NCBI RefSeq assembly: GCF_016859125.1
Contig: NZ_CP069338.1
Coordinates: 8,869,501-8,933,500 of the forward strand
DNA from: Archangium violaceum
Lineage (GTDB): Bacteria; Myxococcota; Myxococcia; Myxococcales; Myxococcaceae
Length of the DNA stretch: 64,000 nucleotides
Direction: 5' to 3'
Part shown: piece by piece, positions 35,801 through 44,224 of the stretch
Layout of the letters: every line of letters starts with the position of its first letter
How positions within the stretch are numbered: position 1 is the stretch's first letter
The notes under the pieces: model-generated
Databases searched by the model: none
What the model was told of the DNA's origin: nothing
Seen by the model: the letters and a program-made list of their open reading frames with translations, nothing else
Made by a program: the position numbers and the translations under genes

Positions 35801-37941
35801 CGGTTGGCGGCCTCGGCGCGCAACACCTCGATGAGGCTCTCCCACGCGCCCTGCGCCTTGTACAGCCGCGCCAGCGCGCGCAGCGCCGGGAAGTGGCTCG
35901 GCGCCAGCGTCAGCACCTCCTGGAAGGAGGCCACGGCCTGGTGCTCGTCCTTGAGCCGGTGCTCGTACAGCTCGCCGATCTTGTAGATGAGCGCCGCGGC
36001 GGCCTCGGGGGTGGGGGAGAACTCCGCCTCGGCCCGGTACATGCGGATGAGCTGCTCCCACTTGCCCTCCTGCGCGTACAGCCGGCCCAGGGCCTTGAGC
36101 GCGGGCAGGTACGAGGGCGTGAGCGTGAGCACGCGCTCATAGGCGGCGATGGCGCCCGCGCGATCCTTGAGGTGCTCGTCCAGGAGCTCCGCGTTGCGGT
36201 GGTAGAGCGAGAGCACCTGCTTGGTGTCCCCCACCAGCGAGGCCTCCAGATCCTGGTTGGTGATGAGCTCCTGGATGCGCCCGGCGCGCTCCAGCAGGCG
36301 CGACAGGTTGCGGATGGAGGGCAGGTGGTCCGACGCCAGATCGAGGATGCGCCGCATGCACTCGATGGCGTGGTCCAGATCGCTCAGGCGCTCCTCGTAG
36401 ATGAGGGCCACCTTGTTGAGCGTGGTGATGAGCTGATCGCGATCCTGCGTCTGCAGCAGATCCTGCTCGTACATGGCCACGAGCTCGGCGAAGCGGCTCT
36501 GGCGCTCGTAGAGGCGGGTGAGGGCCTTCTGCGCGGGGAGGTAGCCCGGCTGGAGCTGGAGGCAGCTGTTGTAGCGCTGGATGGCCTCCTCCTGCCGTCC
36601 GAGCCGCTCCTCGAGCACCTCGGCCGCCTTGAACATGCGCGCGGCCTTCTCCTTCGGATCCTGCGCGGCGGCGCTCTCCGCGTCGAAGACGGAGACGAGG
36701 CCCTCCCAGTTCTGGGTGCGGTAGTAGAGCTTGCCCAGGCCGGCGAGCGCGGCGGCATGGCCGGGGATGCGGGCGATGATGGCCTGGTAGCGGGCGATGG
36801 CGTCCGTCTCGCGCTTGAGATCCTCCTCGTAGAGGGCGGCCAGGCGCAGGTTGATGGCCACCAGCTCGCTCTCGTCGTTGATGCTGCCCACCCAGGCGAG
36901 CAGCACGTCCGCCAGCTCCTCGAAGCGCTGGCGGGTCTCGTAGATGTTGGCGAGCGCGGAGAGGATGAGGGGCTCGTGGGGGCTGACGCGGCGGGCGTCG
37001 AGCAGGGCGGCCAGGGCCTCCTCCTTGCGCCCGAGCCGCTCGTACATCTTGCTCAGCTGGAGCCAGGCGGGAGCGCCCTGGGGCCCGAGCACCTCGGCCT
37101 CGGCGGTGAGGATCTCGAGCAGCTCCTCGGCGCGGCCCTCGCGCAGGGCCACGCGCTTGAGGGCATTGAGCAGGAGCAGGTCCTCGCGGTCCAGCGTGAA
37201 GGCCTCGCGGAAGCAGGCGGCGGCCTGATCCGGACGCTTGAGGCGCTCCTCGAGCACCAGGCCCGCGGCGGTGAGGTAGTGGGCGCGCAGCGTGGGCGTC
37301 TCGAGCGTGGTGGCCAGCAGGCGGTACACCTCGACGAGCGAGGGGTAGTCGTTGCGCGCTGCGAAGAGCGTCTCGAGCTGGGACAGGAGCGCCACGTCCT
37401 GGGGCGCGAGCTCCAGGCACTGGCGGAAGGCGGCGGTGGCGTCCTCCTCGCGCGACAGGCGCTCCTCGAGCAGGGTGCCCTTCTCGAAGAGGAGGGCGGC
37501 GCGGCCGGCGGGGAGCTCGGTGGCGTTGAGCTCGGCCTCGAGGAGCTGGACGGCCATCTGCCAGTTGCCCACGTCGGCGAAGAGGCGGCGCGCGGCGCGG
37601 ATGTTGGCGAGGAACCGGGGCGCGAGCCGGTAGGCCTGGTTGTAGGCCATGGCGGCGTTGCGCGGGTTCTTGAGGGGGTCCTCCCAGAGGCGGCCCATCT
37701 CGTGGAAGAGCAGGGCGGCCTGGGGATCGGCGCCGAGGGCTCGGGCCTCGCGCTCCAGGACGGCGATGCGCTCGCGGGCGTCCTGCTCGGGGCTGGAGGC
37801 GGGAGGCATCGAGGGGAGGGTGGAGGCAAGTGCCTCGGTGGCGACCGGGCGGGTGGGAGCACTTCCCAGCGTGACGGCAGCCACGGGGACACCGGGGGAG
37901 GACGAGGACGGCATCCTCGGCAGATCGTTGCGCTCACTCAT
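32869..37941 (-). CDS. Giant TPR-repeat protein, about 1690 residues
   Basis: After a Ser/Pro-rich N-terminus (MSERNDLPRMPSSSSPG) the protein is a long run of ~30 TPR-like hairpins of 35-40 residues (e.g. VASFQEVLTLAPSHFPALRA, LARLYKAQGAWESLIEVLRA), up to about residue 1400. The last ~280 residues form a different domain (EFEVYLARRGIIGLETTEPL, VVRRFNVREQKFLFGRAVLG, LEGLSYSADRAGMLMCGDVS). The motif YSADRAG recalls the helix after the zinc site in M48 peptidases, but there is no HExxH. There is no signal peptide or membrane helix. ATG 37941 is the best of three starts (37977, 38025). Divergent from a pseudokinase; a scaffold is likely, its task unknown. Confidence 0.85.
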   Translation of the reverse strand: MSERNDLPRMPSSSSPGVPVAAVTLGSAPTRPVATEALASTLPSMPPASSPEQDARERIAVLEREARALGADPQAALLFHEMGRLWEDPLKNPRNAAMAYNQAYRLAPRFLANIRAARRLFADVGNWQMAVQLLEAELNATELPAGRAALLFEKGTLLEERLSREEDATAAFRQCLELAPQDVALLSQLETLFAARNDYPSLVEVYRLLATTLETPTLRAHYLTAAGLVLEERLKRPDQAAACFREAFTLDREDLLLLNALKRVALREGRAEELLEILTAEAEVLGPQGAPAWLQLSKMYERLGRKEEALAALLDARRVSPHEPLILSALANIYETRQRFEELADVLLAWVGSINDESELVAINLRLAALYEEDLKRETDAIARYQAIIARIPGHAAALAGLGKLYYRTQNWEGLVSVFDAESAAAQDPKEKAARMFKAAEVLEERLGRQEEAIQRYNSCLQLQPGYLPAQKALTRLYERQSRFAELVAMYEQDLLQTQDRDQLITTLNKVALIYEERLSDLDHAIECMRRILDLASDHLPSIRNLSRLLERAGRIQELITNQDLEASLVGDTKQVLSLYHRNAELLDEHLKDRAGAIAAYERVLTLTPSYLPALKALGRLYAQEGKWEQLIRMYRAEAEFSPTPEAAAALIYKIGELYEHRLKDEHQAVASFQEVLTLAPSHFPALRALARLYKAQGAWESLIEVLRAEAANRTDPVERANAIYQAATIWEDQLKRPDMAIEVFQEVLRLAPGHTATLRALERLFLADEDVKSLVALLDRETQMAQTAGAKVAAYMKLARLYLDHFQEPARAAQCCEAVLALEPQHLSALKTLERIRAGDRARRGELRLRLAELVKDGRLGTALRVNAAADLDKGVDVEALRRAVADNPRDVRLTFALERTLRQTGDAAALSELYMRRLQVVTDELERVELMLRCAELDESRLNNPLRAEQAYRAALQLQPQCLPAMQGLRRVLARRGDAASARVLLESEARVSKDPRSAIEAFVAAARLAAGPLRDTDGAIGLYRQALERDPLDAAATAGLEDLLASRGGAADLAALQERRGEARLAQGDTASAAVAFFDAAKTQISALANRPKALELLERTLALQPTNPEALELRAHLLLEERRHAEAATLLAQRIQLGGGEPAHLAQLHLTLGALYQDHLAEPSRAAVHLHAAREGMPHNIEVLERLAALFQQVHNWTGAVECLQRLLELELPVADRARHTVSLAQIHEQGLGDGASASALYRQALELTPGDTTLVDRLVTLYERAGNLPELSRMLEAQAAQAQSTGDTKRAATLRLKVAELCAGPLEDPARAVTLYRQLVEGDATHVPARAALANLYMRDAAASQLAIEEHRQLLRLEPTRVESLHSLFRLWEGLKQNDKAFCAAAVLHFLRSANDVETAFYTEMRTRLPMETQERLSVADVDAGLMHPSSRGPLVEVLRAVGDQLSKLHPPQLELLGVERKDKLKPDHAVFKAIRSVAQVFGVEEFEVYLARRGIIGLETTEPLSVCVGQDVVRRFNVREQKFLFGRAVLGLMNKTAVLTKLSRGETADLFGNSVRIYAPQFTALGRGNEEMVRQYRRAYSRKALKALEPAALELGPQSKVELAPVLEGLSYSADRAGMLMCGDVSVGLTMVLREDPNFATARVDQAEPLLQAVRERIDLQQVLAYILTDDFLRLRQRLGLAIA

Positions 37942-38194
37942 GGGAAAAGTCGGCTCCGTGACGGGAATCGAGGCCATGAAAGGCAGGCCGCCGAGGGTCG
38001 TACCATGTGCTCGGAGGTCGCTCAACTTCCCGACTTCCTTGGGATTTTACTCTTCGTGTGGCCGCTCGCCGGGTGAGCGGGGGGCAGCGTTCATCGTTCG
38101 CTGGCGGGCGGGCCCTCCGCACCTGGGGGCAGGGTGCCGGTTGGGGAGGGCTTCCTAGCTTCCAGGCGAGGCCCGGGCTGCCCGGTTCCGAGAA

Positions 38195-39817
38195 GTGCCG
38201 GAAGGGGCAGGTGGGCCCGGAAGCCGGGGGGCTTTTGTGGGGACGTACCGAATCATCCGGAGATTGGCGGCGGGGACGGTGTCCGAGTTGTTCCTGGCGA
38301 GCACGGTGGGGGAGGGAATCCTGGAGCCGCCCGTGCTCGTCGAGCGTCTCCAGCCCGGGTTCGCGGGGGATGCGCCCTTCGTGGAGCTCTTCCTGGGCTC
38401 GGTCCGCACGTCCACCACGCATCCGCACGCGAACGTCCTGCGGGTGCTCGAGTCGGGCGTGGGCGGAGAGCGGCCCTGCCGGGTGCTGGAGTTCGTGGAG
38501 GGAGAGGCGCTGAGCACCCTGCTCATGGTGGCGAGGGAGCGCGGGCTGACGATTGGACTGCGCGAGGTGTGTTTCATCGTCCAGCAGGTGGCCGATGGCC
38601 TCGCCAACCTCCATCAGGCCCGTGCCAGTCACCGCGGCCTCAATCCCTCCCACGTGTGGATCTCCAGCGGAGGGGAGGTGAAGCTCATCGATACGGGTGG
38701 GGCCTCGCGGAGCGAGCCACCCTATCTCACGCCCGAGCAGGTCCGGGGCCGGCCCGCGGATCCGCGCGGCGACGTCTTCCGCCTCGGGTTGATCCTCTAC
38801 GAGCTGCTCGCCGGACGGCCGCTCTTCTTCGATAGCGCCCATCCCCGAGCCATCCACCACATCGGGGACTTCGACGAGCGCGAGCTCGAACCCGTGCCCG
38901 GGTGTCCGCCATCGCTCTGGGACGTGCTGCTCCAGGCCATCGCCTCCGAACCCGAGGTCCGGTTCCCCACGGCGCGTGCGTTCGCGGACACGTTGCGTGG
39001 TTTCCTCGTGGAGCGAGAGCTCAGCGTGGATCATCACGACATCGCCCACCTCTTCGCCCGGGTCTTCCCCACGCGCCGCTCGTGCATCGAGGAGTGGGTG
39101 GGGGCGCGGAGCGAGGCCTTGATCGACATCGTCCCGCTGACGTCCGGGAGGAGCTTCCAGTCGGAGCCCCCACCGGTGCTGTATCCGGTGGAACCGCCAC
39201 CACCTCCGGATGAGGCGCTCGAGGGGATGCCAGAGAAGGAGGAGGCGCGACCCACACCGACGCCACCTCGCCAGACGCGGCCCGAGGACTTGCAAACGCG
39301 GCTGCTCGATGAAGCCCTGGGGCTGATCGGAGGGAGCGCGGAGTTGGCCCCTCTGCTGGTGCGGCTCACCCGCGGCTGTGTGGCGCGGCTGGGAGGAAGG
39401 GACGACGAGGAGTCGTTGGCCGTCTTGGCGGCCCGAGCGCTCGTGCTCGCTGCGAGGTTGGAAGAACCCCGGCGCTTCGTTTTGCCCACGCTTGCGGGGG
39501 TGAGGGCACTGGTGGGAGGGGCTCCGGAGCTGAGCGAGCTCCTCTCGGCCGTGCTGCTCTCGGGACCGGAGGCGGGCCCACCTGCGGGACGAGCCGCGAG
39601 GGCGCTGTTGAGCGCGGCGGCGTTCGTTGCGCAGGTTCAGAGTCCCGAGCCGGGACAAGGGGAATCGGCACGCGTGCTCATTCGCCTGCGGCAGGATCCG
39701 CGACTTGCGCCTGCGGCCCTGGAGGCAATCGCCGCCGAGCTAGACGTGAGCACGATGCCACCCCGAGTGGCCGCCGTGGGCCAGCACCCTCTCCCTCTGG
39801 GAGAGGGCGGGGGGTGA
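38195..39817 (+). CDS. Protein pseudokinase with C-terminal helical region
   Basis: The 540-residue product has the kinase fold at residues 15-280: GTYRIIRRLAAGTVSELFLA, VLEFVEGEALSTLL, LYELLAGRPLFF. The catalytic sites are lost: Glu50 for the VAIK lysine, HRG146-148 for HRD, His153 for the N that binds Mg. Only DTG (166-168) keeps its Asp in the DFG position. It therefore cannot phosphorylate in the normal way and is likely to bind and regulate other proteins. The C-terminal half is Pro-rich, then helical. The last ~9 codons (LPLGEGGG) are encoded by the palindromic repeat. Start GTG 38195. Divergent from the giant TPR gene; a functional link is plausible. Confidence 0.88.
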   Translation: MPEGAGGPGSRGAFVGTYRIIRRLAAGTVSELFLASTVGEGILEPPVLVERLQPGFAGDAPFVELFLGSVRTSTTHPHANVLRVLESGVGGERPCRVLEFVEGEALSTLLMVARERGLTIGLREVCFIVQQVADGLANLHQARASHRGLNPSHVWISSGGEVKLIDTGGASRSEPPYLTPEQVRGRPADPRGDVFRLGLILYELLAGRPLFFDSAHPRAIHHIGDFDERELEPVPGCPPSLWDVLLQAIASEPEVRFPTARAFADTLRGFLVERELSVDHHDIAHLFARVFPTRRSCIEEWVGARSEALIDIVPLTSGRSFQSEPPPVLYPVEPPPPPDEALEGMPEKEEARPTPTPPRQTRPEDLQTRLLDEALGLIGGSAELAPLLVRLTRGCVARLGGRDDEESLAVLAARALVLAARLEEPRRFVLPTLAGVRALVGGAPELSELLSAVLLSGPEAGPPAGRAARALLSAAAFVAQVQSPEPGQGESARVLIRLRQDPRLAPAALEAIAAELDVSTMPPRVAAVGQHPLPLGEGGG

Positions 39818-39824
39818 GGGTAAT
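39787..39824. repeat. REP-like palindromic repeat, copy 4, at the pseudokinase stop
   Basis: CCCTCTCCC-TCT-GGGAGAGGG then CGGGGGGTGAGGGTAATCG. It supplies the last residues and stop codon of the upstream reading frame. Confidence 0.7.
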
Positions 39825-40037
39825 CGCCTCGGTGTTCCTCGCCTGGTTTGCCTGTCACACCCTGTCCAAGCTGGCGCTCCTGCTTGCATCAAGAAGTTCC
39901 GTAAGAGCTGACCTGCCCCGTCGTGACGGAGTGCTACCTGACGTGAGGCCTCTCGGCGCCAGACTGGGAGGTCGTCATGGAGTAGGCCGGCTTGTCCTCG
40001 GCGGTCGGCTTGACGGGCGGGTTCGCATCGGCCGTCG

Positions 40038-40283
40038 TTCCTCGCGGTGCTCGTGCGCTCGATGGCCGCCCGGAACATCCTGGAGATCGGCACCTCGAAT
40101 GGCTACTCCACGGTGTGGCTCGCGTCGGCGGCCGCGGCGGTGGGCGGCCGGGTCACGACGATCGACGTGGACACCCGGAAGACGCAGCCGCTGGTCGAAC
40201 GGATCCGCCAGCAGCCAGGCACAACGCACGTCCTGGTCCCCGTGGGCAAGGGCGAGCTCCTGGTGCTCAAGGCCACGACCTGA
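40038..40283 (+). pseudogene. O-methyltransferase remnant with internal deletion
   Basis: FLAVLVRSMAARNILEIGTS, then NGYSTVWLASAAAAVGGRVT give the N-terminal SAM motif of the COMT-like O-methyltransferases. The frame then jumps from IDVDTRKT to the known C-terminal end VLVPVGKGELLVLKAT. The ~120 residues between are missing, though the frame is kept. No start codon with a ribosome binding site is visible. The stop meets the convergent gene. Confidence 0.75.
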
Positions 40284-40287
40284 GCGA

Positions 40288-41244
40288 TCACCAGGGGAGC
40301 TCGTTCAGGTCGAGTTGATACCAGTGGGTGCCGACGATGGCATGGAGGGTGGATCCTCGACCGACGATGGTTCCAGTCGAGAGCGGCTCACCGTTGGGGA
40401 GCAGCAGGGAGATTTCCCGAGCCTTCGTGAGTGACTCGGGGCCGAAACGTTGGACGACACAGCGGCTTCGCTTTTCCTGATAGCCCCCCCAGAGGAGCAC
40501 ATGGCTGCGGGAGACCGCCAATGCACTGGCTCCCGAGATTTTGTTCGTCCAGCCTCGAGTGGAGCGATCCCGTGCGACGCGAACCACTGGGAAGTCGGTG
40601 TAGTAACAGAGCCAGGTCGCGTCCTCGGCGACATTCAAGGCATAGCAATCCGCCATGGAGTCCATGCCCACGGGAGCCGTGAAATTCCAGAGGACTTGTC
40701 CCTGCTGTCCGAAGCAGACGAGGCCCGGCGCACCGAGGGAATTGCTCCATCCGAAGTTCCCGAAGACGCCTTCGTCGAAATAGGAGACCCAGATTTCCCC
40801 ATGGGGCGAAGCCTGGATGTCCTGGATGCCATCGCCCAACGTCATTTGATGAGCCAGCTTGCCTTCGGGTGTGTACAGAGCGGCGTTGAGCTCGGCACGT
40901 CCCTTGGAGTAGCGGCAGCGAGACCCGGCGACGAGGACGTGGCCCGTGCCGAGTATCTGGATGAAGGGGAAGGCAAAGGGCACAGCTGGCAACTCGGTCC
41001 GATGAACGGAGGTGCCGTCGTATTTGAAAGCCACGGCCTTATAGGGCCGCTCCACTCTCGTTCGGGGAAAGGAGGAGCCACTTGGATTCACGTCGCGGAC
41101 GAAGGGAGCTTTCGCTTCGTTGCCGTCCGTCGCCAGAAGATTGGCGGAGCCATCGGGTCCGATGGAGACGGCGATGAGCTGCAGGTCGCCGAGGAAGTCG
41201 GCGAAGTCTCCATGAGGGGTGAGCGTGAAGGAATGAGCAGTCAT
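40288..41244 (-). CDS. Propeller-like protein, function unknown
   Basis: The 318-residue product has no signal peptide. It repeats short beta-blade motifs (HVLVAGSRCRYSKGRAELNA, IQDIQASPHGEIWVSYFDEG, LVCFGQQGQVLWNFTAPVG), similar to WD/NHL-type beta-propellers. A functional name cannot be given. ATG 41244 follows GGGAGAG. It lies 16 bases downstream of the RBBP9-like hydrolase and ends a minus-strand run of five genes. Confidence 0.8.
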   Translation of the reverse strand: MTAHSFTLTPHGDFADFLGDLQLIAVSIGPDGSANLLATDGNEAKAPFVRDVNPSGSSFPRTRVERPYKAVAFKYDGTSVHRTELPAVPFAFPFIQILGTGHVLVAGSRCRYSKGRAELNAALYTPEGKLAHQMTLGDGIQDIQASPHGEIWVSYFDEGVFGNFGWSNSLGAPGLVCFGQQGQVLWNFTAPVGMDSMADCYALNVAEDATWLCYYTDFPVVRVARDRSTRGWTNKISGASALAVSRSHVLLWGGYQEKRSRCVVQRFGPESLTKAREISLLLPNGEPLSTGTIVGRGSTLHAIVGTHWYQLDLNELPW

Positions 41245-41260
41245 GGACTCTCTCCCTGGC

Positions 41261-41788
41261 TCACAGGAACTCGCGGAGCAGCGCCTGCCCGCGAGGCCAC
41301 TCGCCCAGACCCGAGGCGGAGTTGATGTGCCCCGCCTGGCCCGCGTCCTCGAGCCGGCTGCCCCAGTCGCGAGCCATCTGCTCGGAGCGCTCGAAGGCAG
41401 CGTAGGGATCGCCTCTCGAGGCGACGAGGATGGAGCGAAAGGGCAGTCTTTGGCGCGGTACGGGGGCGAAGGTACGGCAGGCCTCGGGAAGGGCGGGGTT
41501 GTCGAGATCCGGAGGCGCCACCAGGAGCGCGCCCTGGATGGGCCGGCGGAAGCGAGCCGCCCAGTGCGCCACGGTGCTCCCCCCGAGCGAGTGGGCTACC
41601 AGCACGGGCGGCGCGGAGCAGGTGGCGATTGCCGCATCGAGCGCGGCCACCCACTCCTCGACCGTCGGGTATTCCCAGTCACGTTGCTGAACCCGGAGCG
41701 CTCCCGGAAGGAGCCGCTCCCAGTGGCTCTGCCAGTGCTGCGGGCCGGAGTTGCTGTAGCCAGGAACGATGAGCAGGGGCACGGACAT
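41261..41788 (-). CDS. RBBP9/YdeN-like alpha/beta hydrolase
   Basis: The 175-residue product shows the compact alpha/beta-hydrolase of this family: VPLLIVPGYSNSGPQHWQSH at the oxyanion end, VAHSLGGSTVAHWA with the nucleophile Ser, the late Asp (SRGDPYAAF) and GHINSASG with the catalytic His. Substrates are usually small esters or unknown. It starts 24 bases after the MYXO-CTERM gene on the minus strand. Confidence 0.92.
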   Translation of the reverse strand: MSVPLLIVPGYSNSGPQHWQSHWERLLPGALRVQQRDWEYPTVEEWVAALDAAIATCSAPPVLVAHSLGGSTVAHWAARFRRPIQGALLVAPPDLDNPALPEACRTFAPVPRQRLPFRSILVASRGDPYAAFERSEQMARDWGSRLEDAGQAGHINSASGLGEWPRGQALLREFL

Positions 41789-41812
41789 GGGCCGATGATA
41801 GCCCGGGTCGTG

Positions 41813-43429
41813 TTACCCCTTCAGTCTGGCGGAGAATCTGTTCTTCCTGGAGACCAGCAACCCCAGGAGGAGCCACGGCCAGAGCGCCGCAGGTGACGTC
41901 GACTGACAACCACAGCCGGTGTCCGGAACCGGGACTTGAGGTCCCTGAGTGCCCGCGTCGGGCTCACCCGTGCCAGCGTCTGGCTCAACGGGTCCCGCAT
42001 CGGGCTCACCCGGTCCCGCATCAGGCTCATCCGGTCCCGCATCGGGTACACCCGGGCCTGCGTCAGGCTCACCTGGGCCGGCGTCGGGCTCACCCGGGCC
42101 TGCATCCGGTTCGCCAGTGCCCGCGTCGGGTTCACCCGTGCCCGCATCGGGCAAATCAGGCGCCAGCGAGGATAGCGCGACGTACACCGCGGTACCCCAT
42201 TCCTCCTGGTCGTCATCCGGTGGTGCCAGACCGGCGGCGAAGGAGACATCTCCGCGCTCGTTGATCTGTGCCGAGCCGGCGAACACGGGGTTGGAGGGCG
42301 TCTCCTGATCCACGCGCGCATCGCCGAGATCGGAGGGGACGATGTCGTGCTCGGTCACGACGCGCTTCATCGACGCGCCATCGCTCACCCACACCGCACG
42401 CAGGCCATCGCTGTCGATGGCCCGGAAGACGGCCAGGCCCTTGTCATTGAGGTCCGGGGGGAAGTACTCCAAAGTCCGGATGCGCTCCTGTCCCTCCTGT
42501 GCGAGGACCTTCAATCCGGTGCCGTCCCACAGCCAGAGCGTGACGGGGTTCTTCCCCGTGGAAGGGTCCTTTGTCGTCGCCACTCCCAGGAAGGCGACCT
42601 GCCCGTTGTTGTTGAGGGCTGGGGCCACCGGGGCGAACCGGAAGATGGGCGACGCCGGCTCCAACCCGCGTGACGCCACGACGAGCCGGGAGCTCCCGTC
42701 CGCGCTCCAGACTCGCAGCTCCTGGTAGTACTCCGACGAGATGGGGGCGACATCCGCCACTCCGACCATCTGGCCGAGGTCGTTGAGGTTGGGAGAGTAG
42801 AGGAACTGGTAGGGGCTCTTGGCATCGACGGCCTGCTCCTTGGCCACGATGGTCGTCTTGAGCTCACCATTCTCGGGCGACACCAGGGCATGGATCCGGC
42901 CCAGGCCGGAGAACATGGCCCGGAAACCGATCTGCCCTGCCTCGTTGATCGTCACGCTCGACCAACCGGTGGCACCAAGGGGCTCGCGGATGATGTGGAC
43001 CTCTTCCGGTGCCGACACGTTCAACAGGTAGATGCCGCTCTTGGCGGCATCATCCGTGCCCGTGACGCTGAAGGCGAGTGCTCCCGACGTATTGAGGCTC
43101 GGGTCTCCCGAGAGCACGTCGGTGCCGAGCTCGGGGAGCTGGTAGATGCGATCGCCCCGGCCATCTCCGCCCCACCAGACGCTGGAGCGCCCCTCGGGGG
43201 TGATCGCCAGCCGGAAGGCCACCTTCCGATCGGACGTGATGGGAATCTGCAGGCTTCCCGCGAGGAGGTTGCCCGGCTCCATGTTGTAGGCGCCGCCCTT
43301 GTTTCCCAGCATGTTGGTCCGCGCCTGGAGTTGCAGGGTGTAGTCCGGCAGCTCGGCCCGGGCGGACCCCGCGAGCAGGAGACCCCCCAGCACCACTCCC
43401 CAGCGCTTCTTCCACGTGTCTTCTCTCAT
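41813..43429 (-). CDS. Secreted MYXO-CTERM protein with PDAG repeats
   Basis: The 538-residue product has an N-terminal signal (WGVVLGGLLLAGSARA). The main domain has repeated beta motifs resembling the choice-of-anchor family (GNLLAGSLQIPITSDRKVAF, INEAGQIGFRAMF, LNNNGQVAFLGV, INERGDVSFAAGL). Then come ten 7-residue repeats of the type (E)PDAG(P/T)G. The end GCGCQSTSPAALWPWLLLGL plus SRKNRF is a MYXO-CTERM tail: a Cys-containing GCGC motif, a helix and a basic end, used for cell-surface sorting in myxobacteria. The start overlaps the methyltransferase stop (ATGA). Confidence 0.88.
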   Translation of the reverse strand: MREDTWKKRWGVVLGGLLLAGSARAELPDYTLQLQARTNMLGNKGGAYNMEPGNLLAGSLQIPITSDRKVAFRLAITPEGRSSVWWGGDGRGDRIYQLPELGTDVLSGDPSLNTSGALAFSVTGTDDAAKSGIYLLNVSAPEEVHIIREPLGATGWSSVTINEAGQIGFRAMFSGLGRIHALVSPENGELKTTIVAKEQAVDAKSPYQFLYSPNLNDLGQMVGVADVAPISSEYYQELRVWSADGSSRLVVASRGLEPASPIFRFAPVAPALNNNGQVAFLGVATTKDPSTGKNPVTLWLWDGTGLKVLAQEGQERIRTLEYFPPDLNDKGLAVFRAIDSDGLRAVWVSDGASMKRVVTEHDIVPSDLGDARVDQETPSNPVFAGSAQINERGDVSFAAGLAPPDDDQEEWGTAVYVALSSLAPDLPDAGTGEPDAGTGEPDAGPGEPDAGPGEPDAGPGVPDAGPDEPDAGPGEPDAGPVEPDAGTGEPDAGTQGPQVPVPDTGCGCQSTSPAALWPWLLLGLLVSRKNRFSARLKG

Positions 43430-44199
43430 GAAGAAGTGGGTACCACGTCTTGCTCCAACCGGGGACGGTACTCGTGGATCCAGACGCGCTCGAAGCCCCA
43501 GGTGAAGAGCACCCAATGGCGTGAGACCGTGATGAAGCCGGGCGCCTCCAGAGGCCGGGTCACCGTGATGATGCGCGTGCCGGGCGCGCAGGTGCGCAGA
43601 CGCTCGATGACGCGGGCCCTCGTGTCGGGGCCGAGGCACGTCCAGGCCAGGTAGACGTGGGTGGCATCACCGAGGTCCTCCCGTGTCGCGTCACCCACCT
43701 TCAGGGAGACGCCGGCCTTCCTCATGGCGCCGGATACGCTGGCCACGTGCCGCTCCAGCAGGTCCACCCCGCGGGCCTCGGCTCCCAGCCACCTCGCGCC
43801 GAGCAGCGCACGCCCCCGGCCGGCCACGACATCCACCAGCCGTCCGCCACGTCCGAGCCCCGCCCGGTGGAAGAGCCACGCGGCGGTGGCCACGGGCGTC
43901 TCGCCGTACACCAGCTCGCGCATGTCCTGTCCGCTGGCCTTCAGCACCCGTACCACCTCGAAGCTCGCCGCCAGGCGATAGGGTGAGCGGAGGAACTCCG
44001 CCAGCCATACGCGCAGATAGGGCCCGAGCAGCCTCGGGCGGAACAGCAGCAGCGCCACGTCCAAGGCCCGGGTGACGAAGCTGATGATCAGCACGGTCAC
44101 GCGGATGACGAACATCTCCCAGGGCGATGCATCGAAACCCATCGAGGTGTCGACGCGCTTCGTCCTGCCCTCGGGAAGTGACCAGTCCTTCTCGTCCAT
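43426..44199 (-). CDS. SAM-dependent methyltransferase with N-terminal helix
   Basis: The 257-residue product begins with a hydrophobic helix (FVIRVTVLIISFVTRALDVA) that may anchor it to the membrane. The class I SAM fold follows: motif I LVDVVAGRGRALLGARWLGA, with EARGVDLLE, then KVGDATREDLGDATHVYLAW. ATG 44199 is preceded by GGAGAG. It is the middle gene of the MFS-methyltransferase-MYXO-CTERM run and could modify a product exported by the MFS protein (inference). Confidence 0.85.
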   Translation of the reverse strand: MDEKDWSLPEGRTKRVDTSMGFDASPWEMFVIRVTVLIISFVTRALDVALLLFRPRLLGPYLRVWLAEFLRSPYRLAASFEVVRVLKASGQDMRELVYGETPVATAAWLFHRAGLGRGGRLVDVVAGRGRALLGARWLGAEARGVDLLERHVASVSGAMRKAGVSLKVGDATREDLGDATHVYLAWTCLGPDTRARVIERLRTCAPGTRIITVTRPLEAPGFITVSRHWVLFTWGFERVWIHEYRPRLEQDVVPTSS

Positions 44200-44224
44200 C
44201 AGCTCTCCGTCTCCCGAGCTTGCC

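Noticed and set aside
32743-38076. Very long open frame (over 1700 codons) on the plus strand opposite the TPR gene
   Set aside because: It is the reverse-strand mirror of a GC-rich coding sequence; composition is Arg/Leu/Gly-rich with no motifs, and the minus-strand TPR repeats are clear.
41943-42150. Short tandem DNA repeats possibly a CRISPR array
   Set aside because: Units are 21 bp, in frame, and encode PDAG repeats without spacers.
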